64,000 nucleotides of DNA. Source: Pseudomonas lini. Lineage in GTDB: Bacteria; Pseudomonadota; Gammaproteobacteria; Pseudomonadales; Pseudomonadaceae. This document shows positions 34,449-44,390 of the stretch, piece by piece. Each line of letters starts with the position of its first letter. The first letter of the stretch is position 1. Below the pieces are notes generated by a model. That model saw nothing but the letters and a program-made list of their open reading frames with translations, was not told the origin of the DNA and searched no databases. The stretch covers positions 4,774,001 to 4,838,000 of the forward strand of contig NZ_OZ061318.1 of the NCBI RefSeq assembly GCF_964063345.1, given 5' to 3'. The translations under genes and the position numbers were made by a program.

Positions 34449-37400
34449 ATGACTGACGAATCGCCTTCAATCGACAAACTGCTGAAAAACCTCGATCACG
34501 CCATGCTCGCCGACCGCCACCGGCTGCGGCGGCAGTTGCTTGAGCTGCGCAAGAAACCGGACGAGGCCAAACTGGCCCAGTGGGTGACGCGCACGCAGGC
34601 GTCCTGTGATCAGGTGTTGGCGCGGCGCGCCAGCCTGCCGGTGATTCGTTACGACGACAGTTTGCCGATCGCCGCCAAGCGCGACGAAATCAAAGCGGCG
34701 CTGCTCAAGCATCAGGTGCTGATCATTGCCGGCGAAACCGGTTCGGGTAAAACCACCCAGTTGCCGAAAATCTGCCTGGAAATCGGCCGCGGCCAGCACG
34801 GACTGATCGGCCACACACAGCCCCGTCGAATCGCCGCGCGCAGCGTAGCGAGCCGGGTCGCTGAAGAGTTGGCGACGCCGTTGGGCGCGCTGGTCGGCTA
34901 TCAGGTGCGGTTCGAGGATCAGAGCGATTCCAACACCCTGATCAAACTGATGACCGACGGCATCCTGCTGGCGGAAACCCAGAACGACCGCTACCTCGAA
35001 CGCTACGACACGATCATCGTCGACGAAGCCCACGAGCGCAGCCTGAACATCGACTTCCTGCTCGGTTACCTGAAAACCCTGCTGCCACGTCGTCCGGATC
35101 TGAAAGTCATCATTACTTCGGCGACCATCGACCTGGAGCGTTTCTCCAAGCACTTCGATGATGCGCCGATTGTCGAGGTCTCCGGCCGTACCTTCCCGGT
35201 AGAAACCTGGTATCGCCCGCTGACCCTGGAGCAGGACGAGGAGGGCAACCGCGTAGAGGATGACCTGACCGTGGATCAGGCGATCCTCGCCACCCTTGAC
35301 GAAATTGCCGCGTTCGAACGCAGCGAGCGCAAGAGTCCCGGCGATGTGCTGGTGTTCCTGCCCGGCGAGCGCGAGATTCGCGACGCCGCCGACATGCTGC
35401 GCAAGGCCCAACTCAAACACACCGAGATTCTGCCGTTGTACGCGCGACTATCGCCGGCCGAGCAACAGCGGATTTTCCAGTCGCACCCAGGCCGGCGCGT
35501 CGTGTTGGCGACCAACGTCGCGGAAACCTCGCTGACGGTGCCGGGCATTCGTTACGTGATCGACAGCGGCACCGCGCGCATCAGCCGTTACAGCTACCGC
35601 GCCAAGGTTCAGCGCCTGCCCATCGAAGCGGTTTCCCAGGCCAGTGCCAACCAGCGCAAAGGCCGTTGCGGACGGGTCGAACCGGGCATTTGTATCCGCC
35701 TCTACAGCGAGGAAGATTTCATCGGCCGCCCGGAGTTTACCGACCCGGAAATCCTGCGGACCAACCTCGCAGCAGTCATTCTGCAGATGCTTCATCTGCG
35801 CCTCGGCGAGATCACCGATTTCCCGTTTATTGAGCCGCCTGACGGCAAAGCCATCAGCGACGGCTTCAATCTGCTGCAAGAACTCTCGGCGGTGGATCGC
35901 AACAGTCAGCTGACGCCGCTCGGTCGCCAACTGGCGCGGTTGCCGGTGGACCCGCGCATGGGCCGCATGCTGCTGGAAGCGGCGAAACTTGGCAGCTTAC
36001 AGGAAGTGCTGATTGTCGCCAGCGCCATGTCGATTCAGGACCCGCGCGAACGTCCGCCGGAGCGTCAGCAAGCCGCCGATCAGGCCCACGCCCAGTGGAA
36101 AGACGTGGACTCGGACTTCGCCGGGCTGGTTAATCTGTGGCGTGGTTTTGAAGAGCAGCGCCAGGCTCTGACGGCCAGTCCGCTGCGCAACTGGTGCCGC
36201 AAGAATTTTCTGAATTACCTGCGCCTGCGCGAGTGGCGCGACTCCCATCGTCAGTTGAGCCTGATCTGTCGCGACATGCAGTTGAGCCTCAACAAAGAGC
36301 CGGCGGATTATCCGAAACTGCACAAAGCGGTTCTGGTGGGGCTGCTTAGTCAGATCGGCCAGAAGACCGAAGATGGCGACTATCTCGGCGCCCGTCAGCG
36401 ACGTTTCTGGATACACCCCTCGTCGGGTATCGGCAAGAAACGCCCGCAATGGCTGATGACCGCCGAACTGGTGGAAACCACCAAGCTTTACGCGCGGATG
36501 GTCGCCAAGATCGACGCTGACTGGATCGAGCCGCTGGCCGGGCACCTGATCAAGAAAAACCACTTCGAACCTCATTGGGAGAAGAAGCGCGGTCAGGTCG
36601 TGGCCTTCGAGCAAATCACCCTGTTCGGGCTGATCGTGGTCGGACGGCGGCCGGTGCATTACGGGCCGATCGACCCGGTGGTGTCTCGTGAGTTTTTTAT
36701 TCGCGAAGGCCTGGTGCGCGGCGAGATTCAATCCAAAGCCAAGTGTTTGTCTGCCAATGCACAGTTGTTGGAACAGCTCGACGAACTGGAAGCCAAGGCC
36801 CGTCGTCGGGACATTCTGGCTGACGAAGAAACCCTGTTCGCCTTCTACGATGCGCGGTTGCCGGCAGAGATCCACCAGACCGCGACCTTCGACAGCTGGT
36901 ACCGGATCAACAGTCAGAAAGACCCACAGCTGCTGATCATGCGCGAAGAAGACGTGCTGGCCCGCGAAGCCAGCGAAGTCACCGCCGCGCATTACCCGGA
37001 CACCCTGCACATCGGCGATCTGGAACTGGCGCTGAGTTATCACTTCGAGCCCAACCATCCGCGTGATGGCGTGACCTTGCGCGTGCCGGCGCCGCTGTTG
37101 CCGATGTTGCCGCCGGAACGTCTGGAATGGCTGGTGCCGGGCGTGATCGAGGCCAAGTGCATTGCGCTGGTGCGCAACCTGCCCAAGGCCTTGCGCAAGA
37201 ATTTCGTGCCGGTGCCGGATTTCGTCAAAGCTGCGTTGCAGCGCATCACGTTTGCCGAAGGCTCGTTGCCTTTGGCGCTGGGCCGCGAGTTGCTGCGCAT
37301 GACCGGCGCGCGGGTCAGCGATGAAGCCTGGTCCGAAGCCTCGCAGCAGGTCGAAAGTCATTTGCGGATGAACCTGGAAATCGTCGACGGTCAGGGCAAG

Positions 37401-38360
37401 TTCCTCGGCGAAGGCCGTGACTTGGCCGAGCTGACCGCACGCTTTGCCGAGGCCAGCCAGGCTGCGTTGGCGGTGCCGCAAACGGCGAAGAGCCAACAAC
37501 CGGTGGAGCCGAAAGTCTTTGCCGCCGTGGCTGAGAAAACCCAGCAGAAAATCGCCGGGCTATCGATGACGGTGTATCCGGCGCTGGTTGAAGAGGGCGG
37601 TACGGTCAAGGAAGGTCGATTCTCGACCCCGGCCGAAGCCGAGTTCCAGCATCGCCGGGCCTTGCAGCGTTTGCTGATGCAGCAATTGGCGGAGCCGGCG
37701 AAGTTCCTGCGCGGCAAGTTGCCGGGGCTGACCGAGTTGGGCCTGATGTACCGCGACATGGGGCGTGTTGATAGCCTGGTGGAAGACATTCTGCTGGCCA
37801 GTCTCGACAGCTGCATCCTCGACGGCGAAGACCCATTGCCGCGCGATGGCGCCGGGCTGGCGTCACTGGCCGAGCGCAAACGCGGCGGCTGGACCGAGCA
37901 CGCCGAACGGTTGGCCAAGCTGACGCTGGAGATTCTCAAGCTGTGGCATGGCCTGCAAAAACGCTTCAAGGGCAAGATCGACCTGGCGCAAGCCGTGGCC
38001 TTGAACGATATCAAGCAGCAGCTCAGCCATCTGGTGTATCCGGGGTTCGTGCGCGAAACGCCGATGCCGTGGCTCAAGGAACTGCCGCGTTACCTCAAGG
38101 CTGTCGAGCAACGGTTCGAAAAACTCGGCGCTCAGGTGCAGAAAGACCGGGTCTGGAGCGGCGAATTGTCCGGCCTCTGGAGCCAATACCAGACCCGCGC
38201 CAACAAACACGCCCAGGAAGGCAAGCGCGATCCGCAGCTGGAACTCTATCGCTGGTGGCTGGAGGAATACCGGGTCTCGCTGTTCGCGCAGCAATTGGGA
38301 ACCAAGGTACCGATCTCCGACAAGCGCCTGAATAAGCAATGGAGCCAGGTCGAACCATAA
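34449..38360 (+). CDS. hrpA: ATP-dependent RNA helicase HrpA
   Basis: A 1303-residue DEAH-box helicase. Motif I is AGETGSGKTTQLPKICLEIG near 94-113, Ia GHTQPRRIAARSVASRVAEE near 121-140, II DEAHERSLNIDFLLGY near 193-208, III TSATIDLERFSKHF near 223-236 and VI QASANQRKGRCGRVEPGICI near 397-416. The HA2/OB helicase-associated region and the DUF3418 C-terminal extension complete it. Length is normal for the family (E. coli 1300). HrpA rescues stalled ribosomes and mRNA processing. No clear ribosome site lies before ATG 34449. Confidence 0.95.
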   Translation: MTDESPSIDKLLKNLDHAMLADRHRLRRQLLELRKKPDEAKLAQWVTRTQASCDQVLARRASLPVIRYDDSLPIAAKRDEIKAALLKHQVLIIAGETGSGKTTQLPKICLEIGRGQHGLIGHTQPRRIAARSVASRVAEELATPLGALVGYQVRFEDQSDSNTLIKLMTDGILLAETQNDRYLERYDTIIVDEAHERSLNIDFLLGYLKTLLPRRPDLKVIITSATIDLERFSKHFDDAPIVEVSGRTFPVETWYRPLTLEQDEEGNRVEDDLTVDQAILATLDEIAAFERSERKSPGDVLVFLPGEREIRDAADMLRKAQLKHTEILPLYARLSPAEQQRIFQSHPGRRVVLATNVAETSLTVPGIRYVIDSGTARISRYSYRAKVQRLPIEAVSQASANQRKGRCGRVEPGICIRLYSEEDFIGRPEFTDPEILRTNLAAVILQMLHLRLGEITDFPFIEPPDGKAISDGFNLLQELSAVDRNSQLTPLGRQLARLPVDPRMGRMLLEAAKLGSLQEVLIVASAMSIQDPRERPPERQQAADQAHAQWKDVDSDFAGLVNLWRGFEEQRQALTASPLRNWCRKNFLNYLRLREWRDSHRQLSLICRDMQLSLNKEPADYPKLHKAVLVGLLSQIGQKTEDGDYLGARQRRFWIHPSSGIGKKRPQWLMTAELVETTKLYARMVAKIDADWIEPLAGHLIKKNHFEPHWEKKRGQVVAFEQITLFGLIVVGRRPVHYGPIDPVVSREFFIREGLVRGEIQSKAKCLSANAQLLEQLDELEAKARRRDILADEETLFAFYDARLPAEIHQTATFDSWYRINSQKDPQLLIMREEDVLAREASEVTAAHYPDTLHIGDLELALSYHFEPNHPRDGVTLRVPAPLLPMLPPERLEWLVPGVIEAKCIALVRNLPKALRKNFVPVPDFVKAALQRITFAEGSLPLALGRELLRMTGARVSDEAWSEASQQVESHLRMNLEIVDGQGKFLGEGRDLAELTARFAEASQAALAVPQTAKSQQPVEPKVFAAVAEKTQQKIAGLSMTVYPALVEEGGTVKEGRFSTPAEAEFQHRRALQRLLMQQLAEPAKFLRGKLPGLTELGLMYRDMGRVDSLVEDILLASLDSCILDGEDPLPRDGAGLASLAERKRGGWTEHAERLAKLTLEILKLWHGLQKRFKGKIDLAQAVALNDIKQQLSHLVYPGFVRETPMPWLKELPRYLKAVEQRFEKLGAQVQKDRVWSGELSGLWSQYQTRANKHAQEGKRDPQLELYRWWLEEYRVSLFAQQLGTKVPISDKRLNKQWSQVEP

Positions 38361-38364
38361 ACCC

Positions 38365-38455
38365 TGTGGGAGCGGGCTTGCCCGCGATGGCGGCCTGCGA
38401 TTCGATATAAATGTTGGATGTGATGGCCTCATCGCGGGCAAGCCCGCTCCCACAG
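38365..38455. repeat. REPIN of the TGTGGGAGCGGGCTTGCCCGC family
   Basis: Inverted copies at 38365-38388 and 38431-38455 about 42 bases apart, right after the hrpA stop. The 5' half of the 306-base hrpA-to-KAS III gap is this repeat. Confidence 0.9.
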
Positions 38456-38666
38456 GTACGCTGTTGCTCTTGCAAAAGGCGCCAAATGCCAGCGTTTATG
38501 GCAAACTTCGCGCCTATAAACGCCAGCCCCGCGGTTTTGAGCCTTCACGGGCCGGGCGGATCGGAATAAAGCGATGCCAGGTTTGCGTCTGGACCTGGAA
38601 TAGACCCTTTGTGTGTTGGTACGTCGGTGCCAGCGCTTTCTGCCTGAACGGATTAGAGAAACGACC
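38456..38666 (+). other. Non-coding leader before the KAS III gene
   Basis: About 210 bases without an ORF. GCGTTTATGGCAAACTTCGC and the nearby CGCCTATAAACGCCAG form a weak dyad near 38488-38528. No clear promoter or terminator is visible. Confidence 0.4.
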
Positions 38667-39788
38667 ATGCATAACGTCGTCATCAGCGGCACCGGCCTGT
38701 ACACCCCGGCCAACAGCATTTCCAATGAAGAGCTGGTGCAGTCTTTCAACGCTTACGTCGCGCTGTTCAACGCCGACAACGCCGAAGCCATCGCGCGCGG
38801 CGAAATCCAGGCATTGACCGAATCCAGCGCAGCGTTTATCGAAAAAGCGTCTGGCATCAAAAGCCGCTTTGTCATGGACAAGGACGGCATTCTCGATCCG
38901 CAGCGCATGGCACCACGCCTGCCAGAACGTTCCAACGACGAGTGGTCGGTGCTTTGCCAGATGGCCATCGGTGCGGCCGAACAAGCCTTGCAGCGTGCCG
39001 GCAAAACCGCCGCTGACATCGACGGCGTGATCGTCGCCTGCTCCAACCTGCAACGCGCCTACCCGGCCATCGCCATCGAAGTTCAGGAAGCACTGGGCAT
39101 TCAGGGTTTCGGTTTCGACATGAACGTCGCCTGTTCCTCGGCGACCTTCGGCATCCAGGCTGCGGCCAACAGCGTGCAACTGGGCCAGGCCCGGGCGATC
39201 CTGATGGTCAACCCGGAAGTCTGCACCGGTCACCTGAATTTTCGTGACCGCGACAGCCACTTCATCTTCGGCGACGCCGCCACGGCGGTGATCATCGAAC
39301 GTGCGGATCTCGCGACGTCCAAGTATCAGTTCGACGTGCTCAGCACCAAACTGCTGACCAAATTCTCCAACAACATCCGCAACAACTTCGGTTTCCTCAA
39401 CCGCGCCGCGGAAGAGGGCATCGGTGCTCCCGACAAGCTGTTCGTCCAGGAAGGCCGCAAGGTGTTCCGCGATGTCTGCCCGATGGTTGCCGAGCTGATC
39501 GCCACGCACCTGGAAGAAAACCAGCTCAACGTCAGCGACGTGAAGCGTTTCTGGCTGCACCAGGCCAACCTCAGCATGAACCACTTGATCGTCAAGAAGC
39601 TGCTGGGCCGCGAAGCCACCGAAGAAGAAGCCCCGGTGATTCTCGACACCTACGCCAACACCAGTTCGGCCGGTTCGGTGATTTCGTTTCACAAAAATCA
39701 GGACGATCTGGTCAGCGGTTCGTTGGCTGTGCTCAGCTCGTTCGGCGCTGGCTACTCGATTGGCAGCGTGATTCTGCGTAAACGCTGA
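38667..39788 (+). CDS. β-Ketoacyl-ACP synthase III-like enzyme
   Basis: A 373-residue thiolase-fold enzyme of the FabH class. The catalytic triad is in place: Cys156 in FDMNVACSSATFGIQ, His298 in FWLHQANLSMNHLI and Asn331 in TYANTSSAGSV. It is longer than housekeeping FabH (about 317) because of an insert near residues 28-50. Gene order with an ECF sigma and a zinc-finger anti-sigma next, and hrpA before, resembles P. aeruginosa PA3286 and its neighbours; PA3286 feeds octanoyl-CoA from fatty acid breakdown into synthesis. That orthology is inferred from context and length. Confidence 0.85.
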   Translation: MHNVVISGTGLYTPANSISNEELVQSFNAYVALFNADNAEAIARGEIQALTESSAAFIEKASGIKSRFVMDKDGILDPQRMAPRLPERSNDEWSVLCQMAIGAAEQALQRAGKTAADIDGVIVACSNLQRAYPAIAIEVQEALGIQGFGFDMNVACSSATFGIQAAANSVQLGQARAILMVNPEVCTGHLNFRDRDSHFIFGDAATAVIIERADLATSKYQFDVLSTKLLTKFSNNIRNNFGFLNRAAEEGIGAPDKLFVQEGRKVFRDVCPMVAELIATHLEENQLNVSDVKRFWLHQANLSMNHLIVKKLLGREATEEEAPVILDTYANTSSAGSVISFHKNQDDLVSGSLAVLSSFGAGYSIGSVILRKR

Positions 39789-39799
39789 GTTCGCCTGAT

Positions 39800-39929
39800 T
39801 GTGGCGAGGGGCTTGCCCCGTTCGGCTGCGAAGCAGTCGTAAAACCAGCGCACTCGGTATTACGGATACACCGGGGCCGCAGGTTTGGGGCGGCTTCGCC
39901 ACCCAACGGGGGCGAGCCCCCTCGCCACA
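39800..39929. repeat. REPIN of the TGTGGCGAGGGGCTTGC family
   Basis: TGTGGCGAGGGGCTTGCCCC at 39800 and the inverted GGGGCGAGCCCCCTCGCCACA ending 39929, with hairpins GGCTGCGAAGCAGTC and GGCGGCTTCGCCACC between. Upstream of the ECF sigma gene. Confidence 0.88.
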
Positions 39930-39975
39930 ATGTTGTCTGATGCTGGAACATAGATGGTTCTAAAACGAGGTTTGC

Positions 39976-40590
39976 ATGGCCGCAGCTGACGACACCCTAT
40001 TGATCGAACGCCTGCTGGCGGGCGAGCAGAGGGCTTTCAAGGAACTGGTCAGCACTTACCAGAGCGCCATGCGCGCGGTGGCCTATGCCATCGTCGGCAA
40101 CCGACACGTCGACGAGGTGGTACAGGATGCCTGGCTGTCGGTGGTGCGCAATCTCGGCGGGTTCGAGGGGCGTTCGAGCCTCAAGACCTGGCTGCTGACC
40201 ATCACCGCCAACTCGGCCAAAAGCCGCTACAAGCAAAACCGTCGGGAAGTGCTGCTCGATGACCTGCCGTCGCCTCACGGCACGATCGATGACGATCGTT
40301 TTTCATCGACTGATGGGCACTGGCTGGTGGCGCCGTACGCCTGGCATCAGGACACCCCAGAGGCCCTGTTGACCGAAAACGAGCTGCGCGAATGTCTGGA
40401 GCACACGTTGCTCAGCCTGTCGGAACTGCAAAGCAGTGTTTTGCTGTTACGCGAGCGACAAGGGCTGGAGCTGGAGGAGATCTGTAATCTTCTGGAGATT
40501 TCGCTCTCCAATGTTCGTGTGCTGCTGCATCGGGCACGGTTGAAGGTCTTTGCGACCGTGGAGCATTTTGAGGAAACCGGCGAATGTTGA
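39976..40590 (+). CDS. ECF-family RNA polymerase sigma factor
   Basis: A 204-residue sigma-70 group IV factor. Region 2 (AFKELVSTYQSAMRAVAYAIVGNRHVDEVVQDAWLSVVRNL, about 19-59) has the promoter -10 contacts, and region 4 (LSLSELQSSVLLLRERQGLELEEICNLLEISLSNVRVLLHRARLKVF, about 147-193) the -35 helix-turn-helix. ATG 39976 follows GAGG at 6 bases. The next gene, overlapping by 7 bases, codes its probable anti-sigma factor. P. aeruginosa PA3285 occupies the same place. Confidence 0.9.
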   Translation: MAAADDTLLIERLLAGEQRAFKELVSTYQSAMRAVAYAIVGNRHVDEVVQDAWLSVVRNLGGFEGRSSLKTWLLTITANSAKSRYKQNRREVLLDDLPSPHGTIDDDRFSSTDGHWLVAPYAWHQDTPEALLTENELRECLEHTLLSLSELQSSVLLLRERQGLELEEICNLLEISLSNVRVLLHRARLKVFATVEHFEETGEC

Positions 40591-40820
40591 CCTGCAAGGA
40601 ACAAGTGGCGCGCTCCAGTGATTATCTCGATGGCCAGTTGAGTTTTCGCGAGCGACTGATGGTGCGGCATCATTTGATGTTCTGCCCCAATTGCCGACGG
40701 TTCATTCGGCAGATGCGCTTGATGCAGGCCACGCTGAAAGTGATGCCCGAGCCGCCTGTGGCTGACCTGGATGCGCTGGCTGAACGGCTTGCTAACGAGC
40801 ATCTGAAAAACAAACCGTAG
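40584..40820 (+). CDS. Zinc-finger anti-sigma factor (zf-HC2)
   Basis: A 78-residue soluble protein: Cys in MLTCKEQVARSSDYLDGQLS and then RHHLMFCPNCRRFIRQM, which holds the H-x3-C-x2-C zinc motif of ZAS anti-sigma factors (His28, Cys33 and Cys36 by my count). No membrane segment is seen, so it is a cytoplasmic ZAS-only type. It overlaps the sigma gene by 7 bases and would hold the sigma inactive until oxidised or otherwise released. The inducing signal is unknown. Confidence 0.85.
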   Translation: MLTCKEQVARSSDYLDGQLSFRERLMVRHHLMFCPNCRRFIRQMRLMQATLKVMPEPPVADLDALAERLANEHLKNKP

Positions 40821-40924
40821 TTTTTCCACGCTTAACATATCCCTCCAGCCGCTCTAGCGTGCGGCTTGCAGCTCATCTCCCGTGGCTGCTTTTCTGTTAT
40901 TTCAATTCGAAGTAAAAAGTTCCC

Positions 40925-40946
40925 CTGTCATAAAATCTTTATCTAT
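40925..40946 (+). promoter_or_regulatory. Candidate Pho box before the phosphate porin gene
   Basis: CTGTCATAAAATCTTTATCT has a perfect left half-site CTGTCAT (40925-40931), 4 bases, and a weaker right half TCTTTAT. This fits the PhoB repeat spacing of 11 bases. It lies about 105 bases before the porin start. Moderate match; a functional site is inferred. Confidence 0.45.
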
Positions 40947-41051
40947 CAGCAACCCGGCTGAAATACCTCGTCTCCAAGATTCCCTCCCAACACAAGCGGG
41001 CCAGACCCGCGTGTTTCCAAGCTACAGACCACCAATTAGGGGAACTCTTCG

Positions 41052-42395
41052 ATGATCCGTAAGCACTTCGCCGGTTTTGCCGCCAGCGCATTGGCCATGG
41101 CAGTAACCGCCCAGGCTTTCGCTGGCACCGTCACCACTGACGGCGCCGATATCGTAGTAAAAACCAAGGGCGGCCTTGAAGTCGCCACCACCGATAAAGA
41201 ATTCAGCTTCAAACTCGGCGGTCGCTTGCAGGCTGACTACAGCCAGTTCGATGGCGTCTACACCAAAAACGGTGATACCGCCGACGCGGCCTACATCCGT
41301 CGTGGCTTCCTGGAGCTGTCTGGTGTGCTGTACACGGATTGGGCTTACACCATCAACTACGACTTCTCCCACAATAGCGGTGATTCCGACAACGGTTACT
41401 TCGACGAAGCGTCGTTGGCCTACAACGGCTTCAAACCGGTCTCGATCAAAGTCGGTCGTTTCGACCCGGACTTCGGCCTGGAAAAAGCCACCAGCTCCAA
41501 GTGGGTCACCGCGCCAGAACGCAACATGGCGTACGACATGGTCGATTGGGCGAACAGCCACCAGAATGGTCTGGGCCTGCAAGCCTCCAGCACCTTCGCT
41601 GATTCGTTCTATGCGTCCGCCGGCGTGTTCAGCAAAGACACCGACGATACCGATGGCAACAGCGTCAAGCAGGTCAACGGCCGCTTTGTATTCGCCCCGA
41701 TGCATGATGCCGGCAACGTGCTGCACTTCGGTGTGAACGTGGCTTCCCGTGATGTCTCCGACACGGCCTTCGATTCGCGTTATCGCACCCGCATGGGCAT
41801 GCGCGGCGTTGAAACCCTCGGCGGCAACGATGCTGGCACCAACGGCAACCGTCCGGTGCTGGGTGGCAGTTCCACTTCGCCTGCCGGCTCCTATGACCGT
41901 GACGACGCTTACGGTCTGGAAGTCGCATTCGCCATGGGCCCGGCCTCGATCCAGGGCGAATACGTCGCCCGCAAGACCAAGGCCGATGACAGCAGCCGTG
42001 AAGACATCAAAGGCGACGGTTTCTACGTTCAGGGTGCCTACACCCTCACGGGCGAAGCCCGTGGCTATAAAGTCGGCAAGTTCGATGCGATCAAGCCCGC
42101 CAACAAGTCCATCGGCGCCTGGGAGCTGTTCTATCGTTACGACAGCCTGACTGTCGAAGACGACAACATCACCACCGCCAGCCTGACCCGCGATGTCGGC
42201 GATGCCGAAGCCAAGGTGCACACCCTGGGCGTCAACTGGTACGCCAACGAAGCGGTGAAAATCACTGGCGCCTACCTCAAGGCCAAGACGGACAACGTGA
42301 CCAATGCCACTGCTGCCAGCGGTACTACCCCGGCACGTCGTACCGGTGATGACAACGGTGACGGCTTTGTGGTCCGCGCTCAATACGTGTTCTAA
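41052..42395 (+). CDS. Phosphate-type outer-membrane porin (OprP/OprO-like)
   Basis: A 447-residue porin with signal peptide ([24 protein letters not shown]). [16 protein letters not shown] near 56-71, [20 protein letters not shown] near 80-99 and [21 protein letters not shown] near 125-145 match the OprO/OprP family; the barrel ends with aromatic VVRAQYVF. Such trimers pass phosphate or polyphosphate. A Pho-box-like sequence precedes it. The arginine ladder residues of OprP cannot be checked without alignment, so substrate is provisional. Confidence 0.85.
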   Translation: MIRKHFAGFAASALAMAVTAQAFAGTVTTDGADIVVKTKGGLEVATTDKEFSFKLGGRLQADYSQFDGVYTKNGDTADAAYIRRGFLELSGVLYTDWAYTINYDFSHNSGDSDNGYFDEASLAYNGFKPVSIKVGRFDPDFGLEKATSSKWVTAPERNMAYDMVDWANSHQNGLGLQASSTFADSFYASAGVFSKDTDDTDGNSVKQVNGRFVFAPMHDAGNVLHFGVNVASRDVSDTAFDSRYRTRMGMRGVETLGGNDAGTNGNRPVLGGSSTSPAGSYDRDDAYGLEVAFAMGPASIQGEYVARKTKADDSSREDIKGDGFYVQGAYTLTGEARGYKVGKFDAIKPANKSIGAWELFYRYDSLTVEDDNITTASLTRDVGDAEAKVHTLGVNWYANEAVKITGAYLKAKTDNVTNATAASGTTPARRTGDDNGDGFVVRAQYVF

Positions 42396-42451
42396 ATTGC
42401 AGTAAACGCTGTAAGAGCTCTTTCTTCATCCGTTAAAGCTCCTCTCGTTTT

Positions 42452-42478
42452 AACCCCGCTTCGGCGGGTTTTTTTTTG
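42452..42478 (+). terminator. Intrinsic terminator after the porin gene
   Basis: AACCCCGC TTCG GCGGGTT forms a strong stem with a UUCG loop and is followed by eight T. It is 56 bases after the stop. Confidence 0.9.
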
Positions 42479-42546
42479 TTTCGGGTTAGGCAATCAGATA
42501 AGCGATACTCGTTCCATCTGTAGAAAAATGATGGTCGGGGATACTA

Positions 42547-43671
42547 ATGCCGCTGCAACGTCTGGAAAGTCTGTCCGAAATCGCGCCGCACACCTGGGAC
42601 GCGCTGGTGCCGGAAACTCAGCCGTTTCTGCGCCATGCCTTTCTGAGCGCGCTGGAAGACAGCGGCAGCCTCGGCCCGCATTCTGGCTGGCAGCCCGAGC
42701 ATCTGCTGCATGTTGAAGGCGATCGCCTGATCGCCGCGTTACCCAGTTACCGCAAATGGCATTCCTACGGCGAATATGTGTTCGACCATGCCTGGGCCGA
42801 AGCCTGTGAGCGTGCCGGCATCGACTACTACCCCAAGCTGTTGACGGCGGTGCCGTTCAGCCCGGTCAGCGGGCCGCGATTGCTGGCGGCGACGATCGAG
42901 GACGGTTTCGAGCTCCTGCAGAGCCTGCCGGGTTATCTGGAGATCGAAGGACTTTCCAGCGCCCATATCAACTTCACCGATCCATTCACCGACGCGGCAT
43001 TGGCCGAACAGCCAGGCTGGTTGCAGCGCATTGGCTGTCAGTACCACTGGCAGAACCGCGGTTATCGGGATTTTCAGGACTTCCTCGACGCCCTCAGTTC
43101 GCGCAAGCGCAAGCAAATGCGCAAGGAACGTGAGCAAGTGGCGGGGCAGGGCATCGATTTCGAATGGCTGGAAGGGCGACAACTGGATCAGGCGCAGTGG
43201 GACTTTGTGTATGCCTGCTACGCCAATACCTACGCGGTGCGTCGGCAAGCGCCGTACCTGACGCGGGAATTTTTCAGTCTGCTGGCCGAGCGCATGCCGG
43301 AATCGATTCGTGTGGTGTTGGCTAAACAAGGCTCACGGCCGGTGGCCATGGCCTTCAGTCTGGTCGGTGGCGACAGCTTTTATGGTCGTTACTGGGGTTG
43401 CCTGGCGGAGTTCGATCGCCTGCACTTCGAGACCTGTTTCTATCAGGGCATGGATTACGCGATTGCCAACGGCTTTCAACGTTTCGACGCCGGTGCTCAG
43501 GGCGAGCACAAGTTGATTCGCGGCTTTGAGCCGGTGATCACCCATTCCTGGCATTACCTGCGCCACCCGGGCTTGAAGTCGGCGGTGAAAGACTTCCTTG
43601 AGCGTGAGCGGGTCGGGGTCATGGGCTATGCAGAAGAAGCGAAGACAGCCTTGCCCTACCGCCAAGGCTGA
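42547..43671 (+). CDS. FemAB-like / DUF482 peptidoglycan-type acyltransferase
   Basis: A 374-residue protein of the GNAT superfamily large-form group, sometimes named peptidogalycan biosynthesis protein (DUF482). Visible features: FLRHAFLSALEDSGS near 28-42, YYPKLLTAVPFSPVSGPRLL near 96-115, RKRKQMRKEREQVA near 184-197 and FDAGAQGEHKLIRGF near 314-328, the last two typical of the family. No signal peptide. Function in cells has not been shown; the name comes from resemblance to FemAB. It ends 20 bases from the convergent aquaporin gene. Confidence 0.82.
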   Translation: MPLQRLESLSEIAPHTWDALVPETQPFLRHAFLSALEDSGSLGPHSGWQPEHLLHVEGDRLIAALPSYRKWHSYGEYVFDHAWAEACERAGIDYYPKLLTAVPFSPVSGPRLLAATIEDGFELLQSLPGYLEIEGLSSAHINFTDPFTDAALAEQPGWLQRIGCQYHWQNRGYRDFQDFLDALSSRKRKQMRKEREQVAGQGIDFEWLEGRQLDQAQWDFVYACYANTYAVRRQAPYLTREFFSLLAERMPESIRVVLAKQGSRPVAMAFSLVGGDSFYGRYWGCLAEFDRLHFETCFYQGMDYAIANGFQRFDAGAQGEHKLIRGFEPVITHSWHYLRHPGLKSAVKDFLERERVGVMGYAEEAKTALPYRQG

Positions 43672-43691
43672 TCTTCGCGTTATGTCCCTTG

Positions 43692-44390
43692 TCAGCTGTC
43701 CTCTTTGCCCAGCCAGCGATACATCACGCCGCCGATGACCGCACCCAGAATCGGCGCCAGCCAGAACAGCCACAGTTGCTGAATCGCCCAACCGCCGACA
43801 ATCAGCGCCGGGCCCGTACTGCGGGCCGGGTTCACCGAAGTGTTGGTGACCGGAATCGAAATCAGGTGGATCAGGGTCAGCGCCAGGCCGATGGCGATGG
43901 GCGCCAGTCCGGCCGGGGCGCGTTTGTCGGTGGCGCCGAGAATGATCAGGATGAACATGGCGGTCATCACCAGTTCACTGACAAACCCCGCCGCCATCGA
44001 GTAGCCGCCTGGCGAGTGTTCGCCGTAGCCATTGGATGCAAGGCCGCTGGCCAGTTCGAAGCCGGGTTTGCCGCTGGCAATGAAGTACAGCAGAGCCGCT
44101 GCGATGATCGCGCCAATCACTTGGGCGATGATGTAGGCGGGCAGTTCTTTGGCGGGGAATCGTCCGCCGACCACCAGCCCGACCGAAACCGCAGGGTTGA
44201 GATGACAGCCCGAAATGTGGCCGATGGCGAAGGCCATCGTCAGCACCGTCAAACCGAATGCAAAGGACACCCCCAGCAAACCGATCCCCACCTCTGGAAA
44301 TGCCGCCGCCAGGACCGCACTGCCGCACCCTCCTAACACCAACCAGAACGTCCCCACCAATTCTGTCGCCGAGCGTTTGAACAAAGACAT
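43692..44390 (-). CDS. aqpZ: Aquaporin Z
   Basis: A 232-residue six-helix water channel. The two NPA boxes are present: [13 protein letters not shown] near 59-71 and [15 protein letters not shown] near 180-194, with the Arg after the second. The pore size residues HLNPAV and the lack of an Asp after the second box (NPARS, not NPARD) indicate a water channel rather than a glycerol facilitator. ATG 44390 ([13 protein letters not shown]) is chosen over 44429. Confidence 0.93.
   Translation of the reverse strand: MSLFKRSATELVGTFWLVLGGCGSAVLAAAFPEVGIGLLGVSFAFGLTVLTMAFAIGHISGCHLNPAVSVGLVVGGRFPAKELPAYIIAQVIGAIIAAALLYFIASGKPGFELASGLASNGYGEHSPGGYSMAAGFVSELVMTAMFILIILGATDKRAPAGLAPIAIGLALTLIHLISIPVTNTSVNPARSTGPALIVGGWAIQQLWLFWLAPILGAVIGGVMYRWLGKEDS

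Noticed and set aside
35997..37499. 500-codon open frame on the minus strand inside hrpA
   Set aside because: It is antisense to the conserved helicase, has no family motif and arises from GC-rich third positions.
38514..39902. 462-codon minus-strand frame over the KAS III gene
   Set aside because: The plus-strand frame has the full Cys-His-Asn triad; the other is a shadow without known motifs.
41022..42383. 453-codon minus-strand frame over the porin gene
   Set aside because: The porin frame has signal peptide, family motifs and terminator; this is antisense shadow.
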